A stretch of 32,700 nt of DNA, taken from assembly GCA_003220855.1 (NCBI GenBank), contig QHTP01000018.1, forward strand, positions 1 to 32,700, given 5' to 3'. Source of the DNA: Gemmatimonadota bacterium. Lineage in GTDB: Bacteria; Gemmatimonadota; Gemmatimonadetes; Gemmatimonadales; GWC2-71-9. Every line of letters starts with the position of its first letter. The stretch's first letter is position 1. The notes beneath the pieces were generated by a model. It was not told the DNA's origin, made no database searches, and saw only the letters and a list, made by a program, of their open reading frames with translations. Shown one piece after another: positions 1 to 7,272 of the stretch. The translations under genes were made by a program, and so were the position numbers.

Positions 1-65
1 ATGAGGACGACCGCAGCCGCAGCGACGAGCGACGCCGCGCTACGTGTGAGCCAAGTGCGATGCAT
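1..65 (-). CDS. Start of a secreted protein, cut by the window edge (possibly xoxG or xoxJ)
   Basis: Only the first 21 complete codons are inside the window. They begin with an ATG at 65 preceded by a good ribosome binding site (AGGGAG, about 4-9 bases upstream). The translation starts MHRTWLTRSAASLVAAAAVV, which is a charged N-terminus followed by an Ala/Val-rich hydrophobic core, as in a Sec signal peptide. The gene lies directly downstream of xoxF on the same strand. In many methylotrophs this place is taken by xoxG (the cytochrome c that accepts electrons from XoxF) or xoxJ (a periplasmic binding protein). Export is supported by the sequence. The identity is inferred from position only, because no heme motif or other domain is visible. 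Confidence 0.55.
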   Translation of the reverse strand, partial: MHRTWLTRSAASLVAAAAVVL

Positions 66-115
66 AGTGCTCCCTGCGGATTTCGAAGAGAATGTATTCG
101 GTCCAGCACATACTA

Positions 116-152
116 CACCCGGCGCCGAAGCGCGTTCGCCCGGCGCCGGGTG
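116..152 (-). terminator. GC-rich hairpin between xoxF and the next gene
   Basis: A perfect 12-base inverted repeat (arms 116-127 and 141-152) flanks a 13-base loop. It lies 38 bases past the xoxF stop codon and well before the downstream start at 65. No clear T-run follows in the minus direction, so it may be a partial terminator, an attenuator or a 3'-end stabiliser rather than a strong intrinsic terminator. It fits the common pattern of a highly expressed dehydrogenase gene followed by less expressed partner genes. The rest of the 124-base gap (66-189) shows nothing else beyond the downstream ribosome binding site. Confidence 0.45.
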
Positions 153-189
153 CACCTTCCTTTTGCGACGATGCTACGCCGTCACAACC

Positions 190-1965
190 TTACGGCAGGG
201 CGAACACCATGAGCGTGCCGCCCGCGTTGCTGATATTCGTATAGTCGCCGAAGGCGCCAATCGCGCCGAGCGCGGCGGTCGGATCCTCCGGGCTGATCCC
301 CAGAGCGACGCCCGCTCCCGCCCAGCCGCCCACCCCCGAGAGCACGGCGACGTACTGCTTGCCGTCGGGCCCCAGGTACGTCATCGGGTTGCCGATGATG
401 CCGGACGGCGTCTTGAACTTCCACAGCTCGGTGCCGGTCGTGGCGTCGACCGCCTTGAGCCAGCCTTCCATCGTGCCGTAGAACACGATACCGCTGGCCG
501 TCGCCAGCGCGCCGCCGTAGGCCGCGAGGTTCTCCTTGATCTCCCACTTCTTGGTCCCCGTGGTCGGGTCCCACGCGACGAACGCGCCCCGGATTTCATC
601 GGGCCCGGGGTACATCCGCACGATCGCGCCCACGTACCACTGGCCGGCCGAGTACTTCACGTCCACGCCCTCATAGTCCATACAGATGTTGTTCGTGGGA
701 ACGTAAAAGAGCTTGGTCTGCGGCGAGTACGCGGACGGCTGTTGATCCTTGAAGCCGATCGCTGCGGGGCAAATATGCTCGGTGTTCTTCTTCGAGGTCG
801 TCCCGTACTGCGGATTGCGGACCGGGACACCCGTCGTGAGATCGATCTTCGACGCCCAGTTCGGTGCCGCGTGCGCGTACGGCTGCGCGATGAGCACCTT
901 GCCGTTGGTCCGGTCGACCACGTACCCGAAGCCGTTGCGGTCGAAGTGCGCCAGCGCCTTCACCGGCTTCCCGCCGATCGTGGCGTCGAACAGCACCATC
1001 TCGTTGACGCCATCATAGTCCCACTCGTCGTGCGGCGTCATCTGATAGACCCACTTGACCTCCCCGTTGTCGGGGTTGCGGGCCCAGATGGACATCGACC
1101 ACTTGTTGTCGCCCGGGCGCTGATCGGGATTCCACGACCCCGGGTTGCCCGAGCCATAGTAGAACAGGTTCAGCTGCGGATCGTAGGAGTACCAGCCCCA
1201 CGTGGTGCCGCCGCCGCGCTGCCACTCGTCCCCCTGCCACGTCGACACGCCGAGGTCCTTGCCGCGGTGCGAGGGGTAGTTGGGGTTCGCGTCACCGACG
1301 ATCTTCACGTCGGCGTCGGGGCCCGTGGAGTATCCGCGCCACACTTCCTTGCCGGTGTTGACGTCATACGCCGTCACGCGGCCGCGCACACCGAACTCGC
1401 CGCCCGAAATGCCCGCGATCACGAGATCCTTGATCACGATGGGGGCGTTCGTCATGGTCGAGCCGGTCTTGTAGTCCGCGTTCGGCACCCGCCAGACCTG
1501 CTTCCCGGTCTTCGCGTCGAGCGCGAGCAGGTCGCCCTGCAGCAGCTCGATGAACAACCGGTTGGTGCCGGCATGGTAGGCGAGGCCGCGGTTCACGAGG
1601 TCGCAGCAGGCGATCGCCTTGGCCTCGGGCGGCTGGGCGGGCTGGTTCCGCCAGATCATCGGCGCGCCCGGCTTCGTCAGATCGAGCGCGAACACGATGT
1701 TCGGGAACGCGCTGTGCACGTACATCACCGTGCCAATCACCAGCGGGTTGCCCTCATGGCCGCTGAGCACTCCCGTGGAGAACGACCACGCGGCCTTGAG
1801 GTTCTTCACGTTTGTTTTGTTGATCGCCGTGAGCGGGCTGTAACGCTGCAGGTCGTACGTCCGACCCGCCATCGTCCACTGGCCCGCCTCCTGGGCGGCG
1901 GCGGACGCGGCGACGAGCATCAGACTCGTCACGAGTCCACCGGACCACAGCTTGAAGCTTTTCAT
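190..1965 (-). CDS. xoxF: XoxF-type lanthanide-dependent PQQ methanol dehydrogenase
   Basis: Periplasmic quinoprotein that oxidises methanol with PQQ and a lanthanide ion, the first step of the pathway in this window. The 591-residue product begins with a signal peptide (about residues 1-24, ending AAAQ) and then shows the repeated beta-propeller W-motifs of the family. Visible active-site features are the adjacent Cys120-Cys121 pair that forms the disulfide ring near PQQ, metal-ligand candidates Glu190 (GGEFG) and Asn274 (GSGNPGSWN), catalytic Asp316, and Asp318 two residues later (WDYDGVN). The extra Asp is the lanthanide hallmark; calcium-type MxaF enzymes have Ala there. I chose the ATG at 1965 because AGGT lies just upstream and the signal peptide follows directly. 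The same frame stays open to a GTG at 2058, but that extension does not look like a leader. A promoter lies upstream at 2122-2150. Confidence 0.95.
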   Translation of the reverse strand: MKSFKLWSGGLVTSLMLVAASAAAQEAGQWTMAGRTYDLQRYSPLTAINKTNVKNLKAAWSFSTGVLSGHEGNPLVIGTVMYVHSAFPNIVFALDLTKPGAPMIWRNQPAQPPEAKAIACCDLVNRGLAYHAGTNRLFIELLQGDLLALDAKTGKQVWRVPNADYKTGSTMTNAPIVIKDLVIAGISGGEFGVRGRVTAYDVNTGKEVWRGYSTGPDADVKIVGDANPNYPSHRGKDLGVSTWQGDEWQRGGGTTWGWYSYDPQLNLFYYGSGNPGSWNPDQRPGDNKWSMSIWARNPDNGEVKWVYQMTPHDEWDYDGVNEMVLFDATIGGKPVKALAHFDRNGFGYVVDRTNGKVLIAQPYAHAAPNWASKIDLTTGVPVRNPQYGTTSKKNTEHICPAAIGFKDQQPSAYSPQTKLFYVPTNNICMDYEGVDVKYSAGQWYVGAIVRMYPGPDEIRGAFVAWDPTTGTKKWEIKENLAAYGGALATASGIVFYGTMEGWLKAVDATTGTELWKFKTPSGIIGNPMTYLGPDGKQYVAVLSGVGGWAGAGVALGISPEDPTAALGAIGAFGDYTNISNAGGTLMVFALP

Positions 1966-2112
1966 AGCTGACCTCATGTTGAGGATGAGGATGGGGAAAA
2001 ACGATCTACGCCAACATGCCCATCGGTCGCCCAACGCTCCGCACGAGCGGCGGGCCACGCTCCCAACGGGCCACAGCCAACGTCCAATTCGTCCGCACTG
2101 GATTGCTGACTA

Positions 2113-2133
2113 GGGATAGGGGTTATATCCCCT
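2113..2133. promoter_or_regulatory. Inverted repeats overlapping the xoxF -10 box (candidate operator)
   Basis: Two nested inverted repeats occur here. AGGGG (2118-2122) pairs with CCCCT (2129-2133) around an AT core, and GGGATA (2113-2118) pairs with TATCCC (2126-2131). Both cover the proposed -10 hexamer of xoxF (2122-2127), where a bound protein would block or modulate RNA polymerase. Symmetry in this exact place suggests a binding site for a dimeric regulator, perhaps one sensing lanthanide or methanol. That role is inference; only the symmetry and the position are seen. Confidence 0.4.
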
Positions 2134-2150
2134 GGTCCCGCCACTGTCAA
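2122..2150 (-). promoter_or_regulatory. Sigma-70-type promoter of xoxF
   Basis: On the minus strand a perfect -35 box TTGACA (2145-2150) is followed after exactly 17 bases by TATAAC (2122-2127), five of six matches to the -10 consensus. In DNA this rich in G and C such a pair is unlikely by chance. It sits in the 208-base gap between the RFAP synthase stop (2174) and xoxF (start 1965), the right place to start a separate xoxF transcript. The predicted transcript would have a leader of about 150 bases (roughly 1966-2115) containing short GC-rich inverted repeats such as CGCTC/GAGCG. I recognise no known riboswitch in it. Confidence 0.75.
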
Positions 2151-2173
2151 TCAGCCCGGGAAAGGCCGACCGT

Positions 2174-3148
2174 TCAGCCTGAAACGGATGGGTCGCCCCG
2201 CCATACCCGGGCGCCGCTCGGACTGAAGCCCCCTTCATAAACCGCCCCGCCCGGCCCCAGCGCGCCCCGCACCCGCCCCGCCAGCACACGCGCCCCGGCC
2301 GCATCCCCCACGATCCCATAGACGGCGGGTCCCCACGAGCTCTGCCCTACCCCCACGGCCCCCCACTCCCGCAGCCGCTCCACCAGCTCCCGCGTCTCGC
2401 CGGGCGCGAACACCCCCCCCTGGGCCGGCGCGAACCAGCCGCCCGTGATGCGCTGCACGTCCCCGAGGGCGGCCCCGAACCCCATCAGGTCCGCTTCGGC
2501 GAGCGCCGGGAGCAGCTGCATCAGCACGAGGTGGGCGACCCGCTCTACCTCGCGCGCGTCCGGCGCGGGGAGTCGCGCGAACGCAGCCGCCTCCTGGTCG
2601 CCCGCGAGCCCGGGCTTGCCCCGCGGCACCGCCACGATGCAGCGCCACGCGGCCGGGATCGTCAGGCGCGCGAGCAACGGGGCGACACCGTCGGCGTGAT
2701 CGGCCCGCCCGCCCTCGAGCACGAAGCCGCCGTGGGCGAACGTCCAGGTTCCGACCCCCGAGCGCAGGCCCCGGTCGACCGCGCGGGCGAGCGCGGTGAC
2801 CTCCGTCGGCAGGCCGGCCAGCTCGGCGGCGGCGCGCGCCACGGCGAGCGCGAGCTGGGTGCCCGAGCCGAGGCCGGCGTGCGCCGGAATGGCGCGATGG
2901 ACCCGAAAATCTGTCCGCAGCTCGACCGCGTGGTGCGTGGCGAAGCGGCGGGCGAACTCGAGCACCCGCGGCGCGTCGGGCCCGTCGGCCGCGAGACGCG
3001 TGGCGGGGCGGGCTTCGAGCAGCAGCGACGGCGCCGGGACCGCGGCCCCGATCCCGCCGAAGCGGCGACCCAGGTCGCCCCGCAGGTCGAGCACGCCGAA
3101 ATGAAGCCGCGCGGGCGCCTCGACGAACAGGGCCGGCTCTCCCGTCAT
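2174..3148 (-). CDS. mptG: Beta-ribofuranosylaminobenzene 5'-phosphate (beta-RFAP) synthase
   Basis: First committed enzyme of the H4MPT side arm. It condenses p-aminobenzoate with PRPP, releasing CO2 and pyrophosphate, to give beta-RFAP. The 324-residue protein is of the GHMP-kinase fold: an N-terminal strand with ARLHFGVLDLRGDLGRRFGG (about residues 13-32), the glycine-rich loop PAHAGLGSGTQLALAVARA (about 88-106), and a C-terminal GVGQSSWGPAVYG segment typical of RFAP synthases. The ATG at 3148 overlaps the DUF447 stop in an ATGA junction, so it is the last gene of a coupled set that also contains pabB and pabA, which make its substrate. The xoxF promoter lies just past its stop. Confidence 0.9.
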   Translation of the reverse strand: MTGEPALFVEAPARLHFGVLDLRGDLGRRFGGIGAAVPAPSLLLEARPATRLAADGPDAPRVLEFARRFATHHAVELRTDFRVHRAIPAHAGLGSGTQLALAVARAAAELAGLPTEVTALARAVDRGLRSGVGTWTFAHGGFVLEGGRADHADGVAPLLARLTIPAAWRCIVAVPRGKPGLAGDQEAAAFARLPAPDAREVERVAHLVLMQLLPALAEADLMGFGAALGDVQRITGGWFAPAQGGVFAPGETRELVERLREWGAVGVGQSSWGPAVYGIVGDAAGARVLAGRVRGALGPGGAVYEGGFSPSGARVWRGDPSVSG

Positions 3149-3717
3149 CGCGCGGCGGACTGTTCGGGGCGTGGCGCCCGGCGCACGTAGTCGGTGAGCA
3201 AGGCCATCGCGTCCCGCTCGCGCGGGCCGGCGGTCTTATCGACGATCACCTGGAGTCGCGCGAGCTCGTCGCGAATCTGTTCGGGCGGGAGGAGGTGGAT
3301 GCGGGTGGCGAGGATCGCGGCCTCGAGCACGGCATGCCGGGCCCGGTTGAAGCCAAGGAATTCGCGCTGGAACCCGCGATGCACCACGCGGCTCACGATG
3401 CGCGCACGCGGCGGCGTCGCGTCCAGCGCCGCGACGCGGACTTCGCGCCAGGAGCAGGCGGCGTCGAGCACGACCCCGCGCACCACGGTCGCCGGCTTGG
3501 CCGGGAACGCGACGTTGGAAATCGCGCCCTGTGCGAACAGTAAGACGTCGTCCGTGAGGTTCACGACGGCGGCGCCCGTCGCCTCGAGGTTCTTGAACGT
3601 CGTCGTCTCGAGGAACGGCTTGATGACGATCTCGTCCTCCGCCCACTCGACGCCCATGGGGGCGAAGTTCACCGCCCCGCGCGCGTCCATGGTGGTGAGA
3701 ATGGACTCGATGATCAC
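3145..3717 (-). CDS. DUF447 family protein of H4MPT gene clusters (probable flavin-binding fold)
   Basis: The 190-residue protein starts with the family's typical opening (VIIESILTTMDARG, then NFAPMGVEW) and matches DUF447 proteins of methanogens and H4MPT-containing bacteria. From memory, structures of this family show an FMN-binding split-barrel fold; the function is not established. The start is a GTG at 3717 whose GTGA overlaps the pabA stop, and the end overlaps the RFAP synthase start, so it is translationally locked between p-aminobenzoate synthesis and its use. This makes a role in H4MPT formation likely. A redox step, such as reduction of dihydromethanopterin, is one speculative option since no dmrA is seen. 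Family assignment is fairly sure, function open. Confidence 0.8.
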   Translation of the reverse strand: MIIESILTTMDARGAVNFAPMGVEWAEDEIVIKPFLETTTFKNLEATGAAVVNLTDDVLLFAQGAISNVAFPAKPATVVRGVVLDAACSWREVRVAALDATPPRARIVSRVVHRGFQREFLGFNRARHAVLEAAILATRIHLLPPEQIRDELARLQVIVDKTAGPRERDAMALLTDYVRRAPRPEQSAAR

Positions 3718-4352
3718 CGCGCCGACGCCATCGCGGCCGCCGGGCGCGCGCCGTCGGCGTGGTCGGGGAGCGCGTCCCGGGAGGAGGCGGCCCCGTGCAG
3801 GAAGCGGTCCAACAGCACGTAGCCGTGCTCCGTGAGCACGGACTCGGGGTGGAATTGCACGCCGACCACCGGATGGCGCACGTGCTCCACGGCCATGATC
3901 TCCCCGTCGTCCGCGGTCGCCGTGACGCGAAGCTCGGCGGGCAGACCGGCGCGGGCGATGACGAGCGAATGGTAGCGCGCCGCCAGGAACGGGGTGGGGA
4001 GTCCCGCGAACAGGCCACGCCCGTCGTGCCGGATCCGCGCCGCCTTGCCGTGCACGGGCCGCCCGGCGCGCACGATCGCGGCGCCGTACGCGGCGCCGAC
4101 GCACTGATGACCCAGACAGACGCCCAGGATCGGGATCGTCGGCCCGAACCGACGCACGACGTCCGTGGAGATCCCCGCTTCGCCGGGAGAACAAGGTCCC
4201 GGAGAGATGATGATGCGCGAGGGCTGGAGTCGCTCGATCTCCTCGAGCGTCGTGGCGTCGTGGCGTCGTACGACGGCGTCCTCGCCGAGCTCGCGCACGT
4301 AGCGCGCCAGGTTGAAGACGAAGGAGTCGTAGTTGTCGATCAACAGGATCAT
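3714..4352 (-). CDS. pabA: Aminodeoxychorismate synthase, glutamine amidotransferase subunit
   Basis: Class I glutamine amidotransferase of 212 residues that supplies ammonia to PabB for making 4-amino-4-deoxychorismate. The opening MILLIDNYDSFVFNLARY, the oxyanion region SPGP (50-53), the nucleophile Cys79 in GVCLGHQ, and His168/Glu170 in FHPES are all in place. It could serve anthranilate synthesis (TrpG), but its ATGA coupling to a PIKGT-type PabB and its place next to RFAP synthase point to p-aminobenzoate for H4MPT and folate. The ATG at 4352 overlaps the pabB stop. The last 25 or so residues, after RFLHGAAS, form a low-complexity tail that overlaps the DUF447 start. Confidence 0.9.
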   Translation of the reverse strand: MILLIDNYDSFVFNLARYVRELGEDAVVRRHDATTLEEIERLQPSRIIISPGPCSPGEAGISTDVVRRFGPTIPILGVCLGHQCVGAAYGAAIVRAGRPVHGKAARIRHDGRGLFAGLPTPFLAARYHSLVIARAGLPAELRVTATADDGEIMAVEHVRHPVVGVQFHPESVLTEHGYVLLDRFLHGAASSRDALPDHADGARPAAAMASAR

Positions 4353-5824
4353 GGTGCCAGTGCGGCGATAAGCCCGCGCGCCTTGTCGAGGGTCTCCCGA
4401 TACTCCTGCTCGGGATCGGAGTCGGCCACGATGCCGCCGCCGACCTGAAAATACACGTCGCGCCCCCGCACCAGATAGGTTCGGATCACGATGCTCGCGT
4501 CCAGCGCGCCGCTCGTGCTCAGGTAGCCGATCGCGCCGCAGTACACGCCTCGCGCGGTCGGCTCGAGCTCCGCGATGATCTGCATCGCGCGGACTTTCGG
4601 AGCGCCGGTGATCGAGCCGCCGGGAAAAGCAGCGCGCAGCAGGTCCACCGCATCGTGCCCGGGCGCGAGGTCGCCAACGACCGTCGACACGAGGTGGTGC
4701 ACGGTCGCATAGTGCTCGAGCGCGAACAGTTCGGGGACCCGCACCGTGCCGGGCCGACACACCCGCGACAGATCGTTGCGCAGGAGGTCGACGATCATCA
4801 CGTTCTCCGCGCGGTCCTTCTCGCTTTCGGCGAGCGCGAGCGCGAGGGCCGCGTCGTGCTCCGGGCCCACCCCGCGGGGCCGGGTGCCCTTGATGGGGCG
4901 CGTCTCCACCCGGCCGTCCGGCTGCGCGCGCAGGAAGCGCTCCGGCGACGAGCTCGCCACCACCAGGTCGCCGAACTCCAGGAAGGCGGCGAAGGGCGCC
5001 GGGTTGCGGCGCCGCAGCCGGTCGTACAGCGCGAGCGGCGTGCCCATGAGCGGTGCCTCGAGCCGCTGCGACAGGTTCGCCTGGAAAATGTCGCCGGCGC
5101 GGATGTACTCGATCACGCGGGCGACGGCGTCGAGGTATCCGGCACGCGTGAAGTTCGAGCGCACGCCGGGAATGTCGGGGACCGGGTAGGATGGTGCGGC
5201 CGAGCCCCGGGCCAACCGCGCGGGGTCTCCCTGCGCGACAAAACGACACAGTCGCTCCGGGAGACTCCGCGCGTCCGGCCCGACCGAGAGCCGATCCTGC
5301 ACGAATTCCAGCCGTCTCGCAGCGCGCGCACTGCCGGCGCGCCCCCGCTCCGGCATCCCCGTCGAGACCACCCACGCCCGCCCGGCCTGGTGATCCCACG
5401 CGATCACCCAGTCGTACAGCCCGAGCAGCAGGTCGGGTACGGCCAGATCGTCGTACCGCGCCCGCGGGACCCGCTCGAGTGCAGCCCCCCAGTCGTAGCC
5501 TACGTATCCGGCCGCGCCGCCCTGGAACGGCGGGAGAGCCGCCACCGCCGGCCGGCCGTGCGGCGCGAGCAGCGCCCGCACATGCGCGAGGGGATCCGCG
5601 TCGACCCGGATCCAGGTTCCGTCCACGAGTTGCTGCGTGAGCAGACCCTTCGCCCGCACGGCCGTGAACGGATCGGCGGCGAGGAACGAGTGGCGCCCGA
5701 GATGCTCGGGGTCGCTCGCGCTGTCCAGAAACACGAGGTCCGGCACCCCGGCGAGGCGCGCGCAGCAGTCGAGGGGGTCGGGAGCGGGGACGAGCTCTGC
5801 GACGAGCGGTGCCGCGTCGCTCAC
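4349..5824 (-). CDS. pabB: Aminodeoxychorismate synthase component I
   Basis: Chorismate-utilising enzyme of 491 residues that aminates chorismate to aminodeoxychorismate using ammonia from PabA. The C-terminal chorismate-binding domain contains GDIFQANLSQR (about 244-254), the diagnostic PIKGT (310-314, with the lysine used by PabB rather than the PIAGT of anthranilate synthases), ENVMIVDLLRNDL, and GGSITGAPK. The start is taken as the GTG at 5824, whose GTGA overlaps the stop of the dihydropteroate-synthase-like gene. The frame remains open further upstream to 5932, but that part is a shadow of the upstream gene. No pabC lyase is found in the window, so the last step to p-aminobenzoate is presumably encoded elsewhere. 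Confidence 0.92.
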   Translation of the reverse strand: MSDAAPLVAELVPAPDPLDCCARLAGVPDLVFLDSASDPEHLGRHSFLAADPFTAVRAKGLLTQQLVDGTWIRVDADPLAHVRALLAPHGRPAVAALPPFQGGAAGYVGYDWGAALERVPRARYDDLAVPDLLLGLYDWVIAWDHQAGRAWVVSTGMPERGRAGSARAARRLEFVQDRLSVGPDARSLPERLCRFVAQGDPARLARGSAAPSYPVPDIPGVRSNFTRAGYLDAVARVIEYIRAGDIFQANLSQRLEAPLMGTPLALYDRLRRRNPAPFAAFLEFGDLVVASSSPERFLRAQPDGRVETRPIKGTRPRGVGPEHDAALALALAESEKDRAENVMIVDLLRNDLSRVCRPGTVRVPELFALEHYATVHHLVSTVVGDLAPGHDAVDLLRAAFPGGSITGAPKVRAMQIIAELEPTARGVYCGAIGYLSTSGALDASIVIRTYLVRGRDVYFQVGGGIVADSDPEQEYRETLDKARGLIAALAP

Positions 5825-7272
5825 CGGCGGCTTTTGGTGCGGGGCGTGCCCCGGGCGCGCGAGCGCGTCGAGCGTTGCGTCAGCTTCACGTGGTCGGGGC
5901 CGCGGTCGTCCGGGGGCGTGAGGTACCCCCATTGCAGCGCCCCTTCCTGGCGATAGGTCTTCCCGAGGGTGACGGCGAGCTGCGCTTTCGCGAGCTCGCG
6001 ACCGAGGTAGAAGGCGTGCGTCGGCTCGTCCACGTCGAGCTGCGCGAAGATCTCGTGGATGTCCGTACCACGCACGAACTTCTCGCTGTTGAACACGGTG
6101 ATCGCGTCGCGATCGGTGAAAATGCGGAAGTTCGGATCCGTCACGGCGCGCTGCAGCTCGCGCAGCTCCGCCTCGCTGTAGGCGAGGAGCGCCGGGTCCT
6201 TCACCGTGACGAGCCGATCGTCCACGCCCTTGGGGAGCGTGTGCTGCGTCACGGCGTGGTACATCAATCGCCGGCCGATGTCGATCTCACGCACGGCGCC
6301 GCGGGCCCAAGGAATGACCTCGGTCGTGAGCACGATGCGGACGCCGAGCTCCTGGCAGATCGCCAGCAGCAGGGCGTTCACACCGGTCGTGTCGGCGGCG
6401 GTGAGCTCGGTGATGTTGCCGATCCCCATGAACAACGGCGCGTCCGGGTAGCGCCGCCGCGTCTCCGCATAGCGCTCCAGCGAGCGCATGAACCCGAAGC
6501 CGATCGGCTCGATGATGGGGTCGATCAGGTACGACACGCCCCAGCGGTCCAATGTCGCGATACTCGATTCGAGGCTCTCCGGTCCCCGGCCGGCGTCGGG
6601 AATCACCACCACCCGCGTCCTGGTAGCGGCGAAGTCGCGCGCGACCTCGAGATTGGAGCCGTTCACGCTCAGCACGAGCTCGGCTCCGGCCCGCACGGCG
6701 GTGCCGATCTCGCCGGGGTCGAGCGAGTCGATGCTCACCCGCAACCCGGCCGCGACCAGCTCGCTCACCACCGCGGCCAGATCGGGGAACTCCCGGCCGG
6801 GGGTACAGCCGATGTCGATCAGGTCGGCGCCGCTTGCTCGGTAATGCTCCGCCTCGCGACGGATCGCCTCCCGCGCGAGCCGCGGTGCGTTGTTCACCTC
6901 GGCCGCGATCTCGATGTCGTACGCCCCGTAGTCGCGCGCCGCCGCGGCCCGCCCGAAGTATTCGGGGATCTGCCGCAGATCTTTGGGGCCCTTCTCCACG
7001 GGTACGCCGAGTTTCTGCGCGACCACCGTCGGATCGCCCTCGCACAAGCCGGGGAGCACGACGAGGTCCGTGTCGGGGAAGGGGGGAGCGTCGAGGAAAC
7101 GCGCGATCCACGGCGTGGTCATGAGCGCGGCCACCGTGATCTTCATGACCGCCACGTCCCAGGCGAACGCCGGCGTCATGCCGGCCACGACCCGGCGCAG
7201 CGCGGGCTCCGCGAGCTTCCCGGTGACGAACAGGACGCGGCGCGGGGCGCGCGGCGCCGGCACCGCCGTCAC
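5821..7272 (-). CDS. Dihydropteroate-synthase-like protein of H4MPT biosynthesis (DUF6513 type N-terminus)
   Basis: The 483-residue protein has three parts. Residues about 10-115 form an N-terminal domain (VLFVTGKLAEPALRRVV, later LPGLCEGD) seen in H4MPT-cluster members. A pterin-binding TIM barrel follows, with DIGCTPG (153-159), SIDSLDPGE (180-188), SVNGSN (202-207) and DAG (226-228). The last 150 residues or so are a C-terminal extension. Normal folate DHPS is about 270-290 residues, so this is not FolP. Archaea that make H4MPT have related proteins. The inferred reaction is joining the hydroxymethyl-dihydropterin diphosphate to the RFAP-derived arylamine, but this is not proven for the family. 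The GTG at 7272 overlaps the dehydratase stop (GTGA), and the end overlaps pabB. Confidence 0.85.
   Translation of the reverse strand: MTAVPAPRAPRRVLFVTGKLAEPALRRVVAGMTPAFAWDVAVMKITVAALMTTPWIARFLDAPPFPDTDLVVLPGLCEGDPTVVAQKLGVPVEKGPKDLRQIPEYFGRAAAARDYGAYDIEIAAEVNNAPRLAREAIRREAEHYRASGADLIDIGCTPGREFPDLAAVVSELVAAGLRVSIDSLDPGEIGTAVRAGAELVLSVNGSNLEVARDFAATRTRVVVIPDAGRGPESLESSIATLDRWGVSYLIDPIIEPIGFGFMRSLERYAETRRRYPDAPLFMGIGNITELTAADTTGVNALLLAICQELGVRIVLTTEVIPWARGAVREIDIGRRLMYHAVTQHTLPKGVDDRLVTVKDPALLAYSEAELRELQRAVTDPNFRIFTDRDAITVFNSEKFVRGTDIHEIFAQLDVDEPTHAFYLGRELAKAQLAVTLGKTYRQEGALQWGYLTPPDDRGPDHVKLTQRSTRSRARGTPRTKSRR

Noticed and set aside
1-1971. A 656-codon plus-strand reading frame opposite xoxF
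   Set aside because: It is an antisense shadow: Arg/His/Val-rich with no recognisable domain, while the minus strand encodes a full methanol dehydrogenase. The same holds for the long plus-strand frames at 4655-5956, 5809-7455, 16741-17685, 26324-27964 and 28304-30979.
1966-2058. A longer xoxF start at the GTG at 2058
   Set aside because: It would add 31 residues before a clear signal peptide, and the ATG at 1965 has the better ribosome binding site.
3718-4194. An N-terminal extension of the DUF447 frame up to 4194
   Set aside because: The extension is Arg-rich and overlaps the pabA coding sequence. The family's N-terminus begins at the GTG at 3717.
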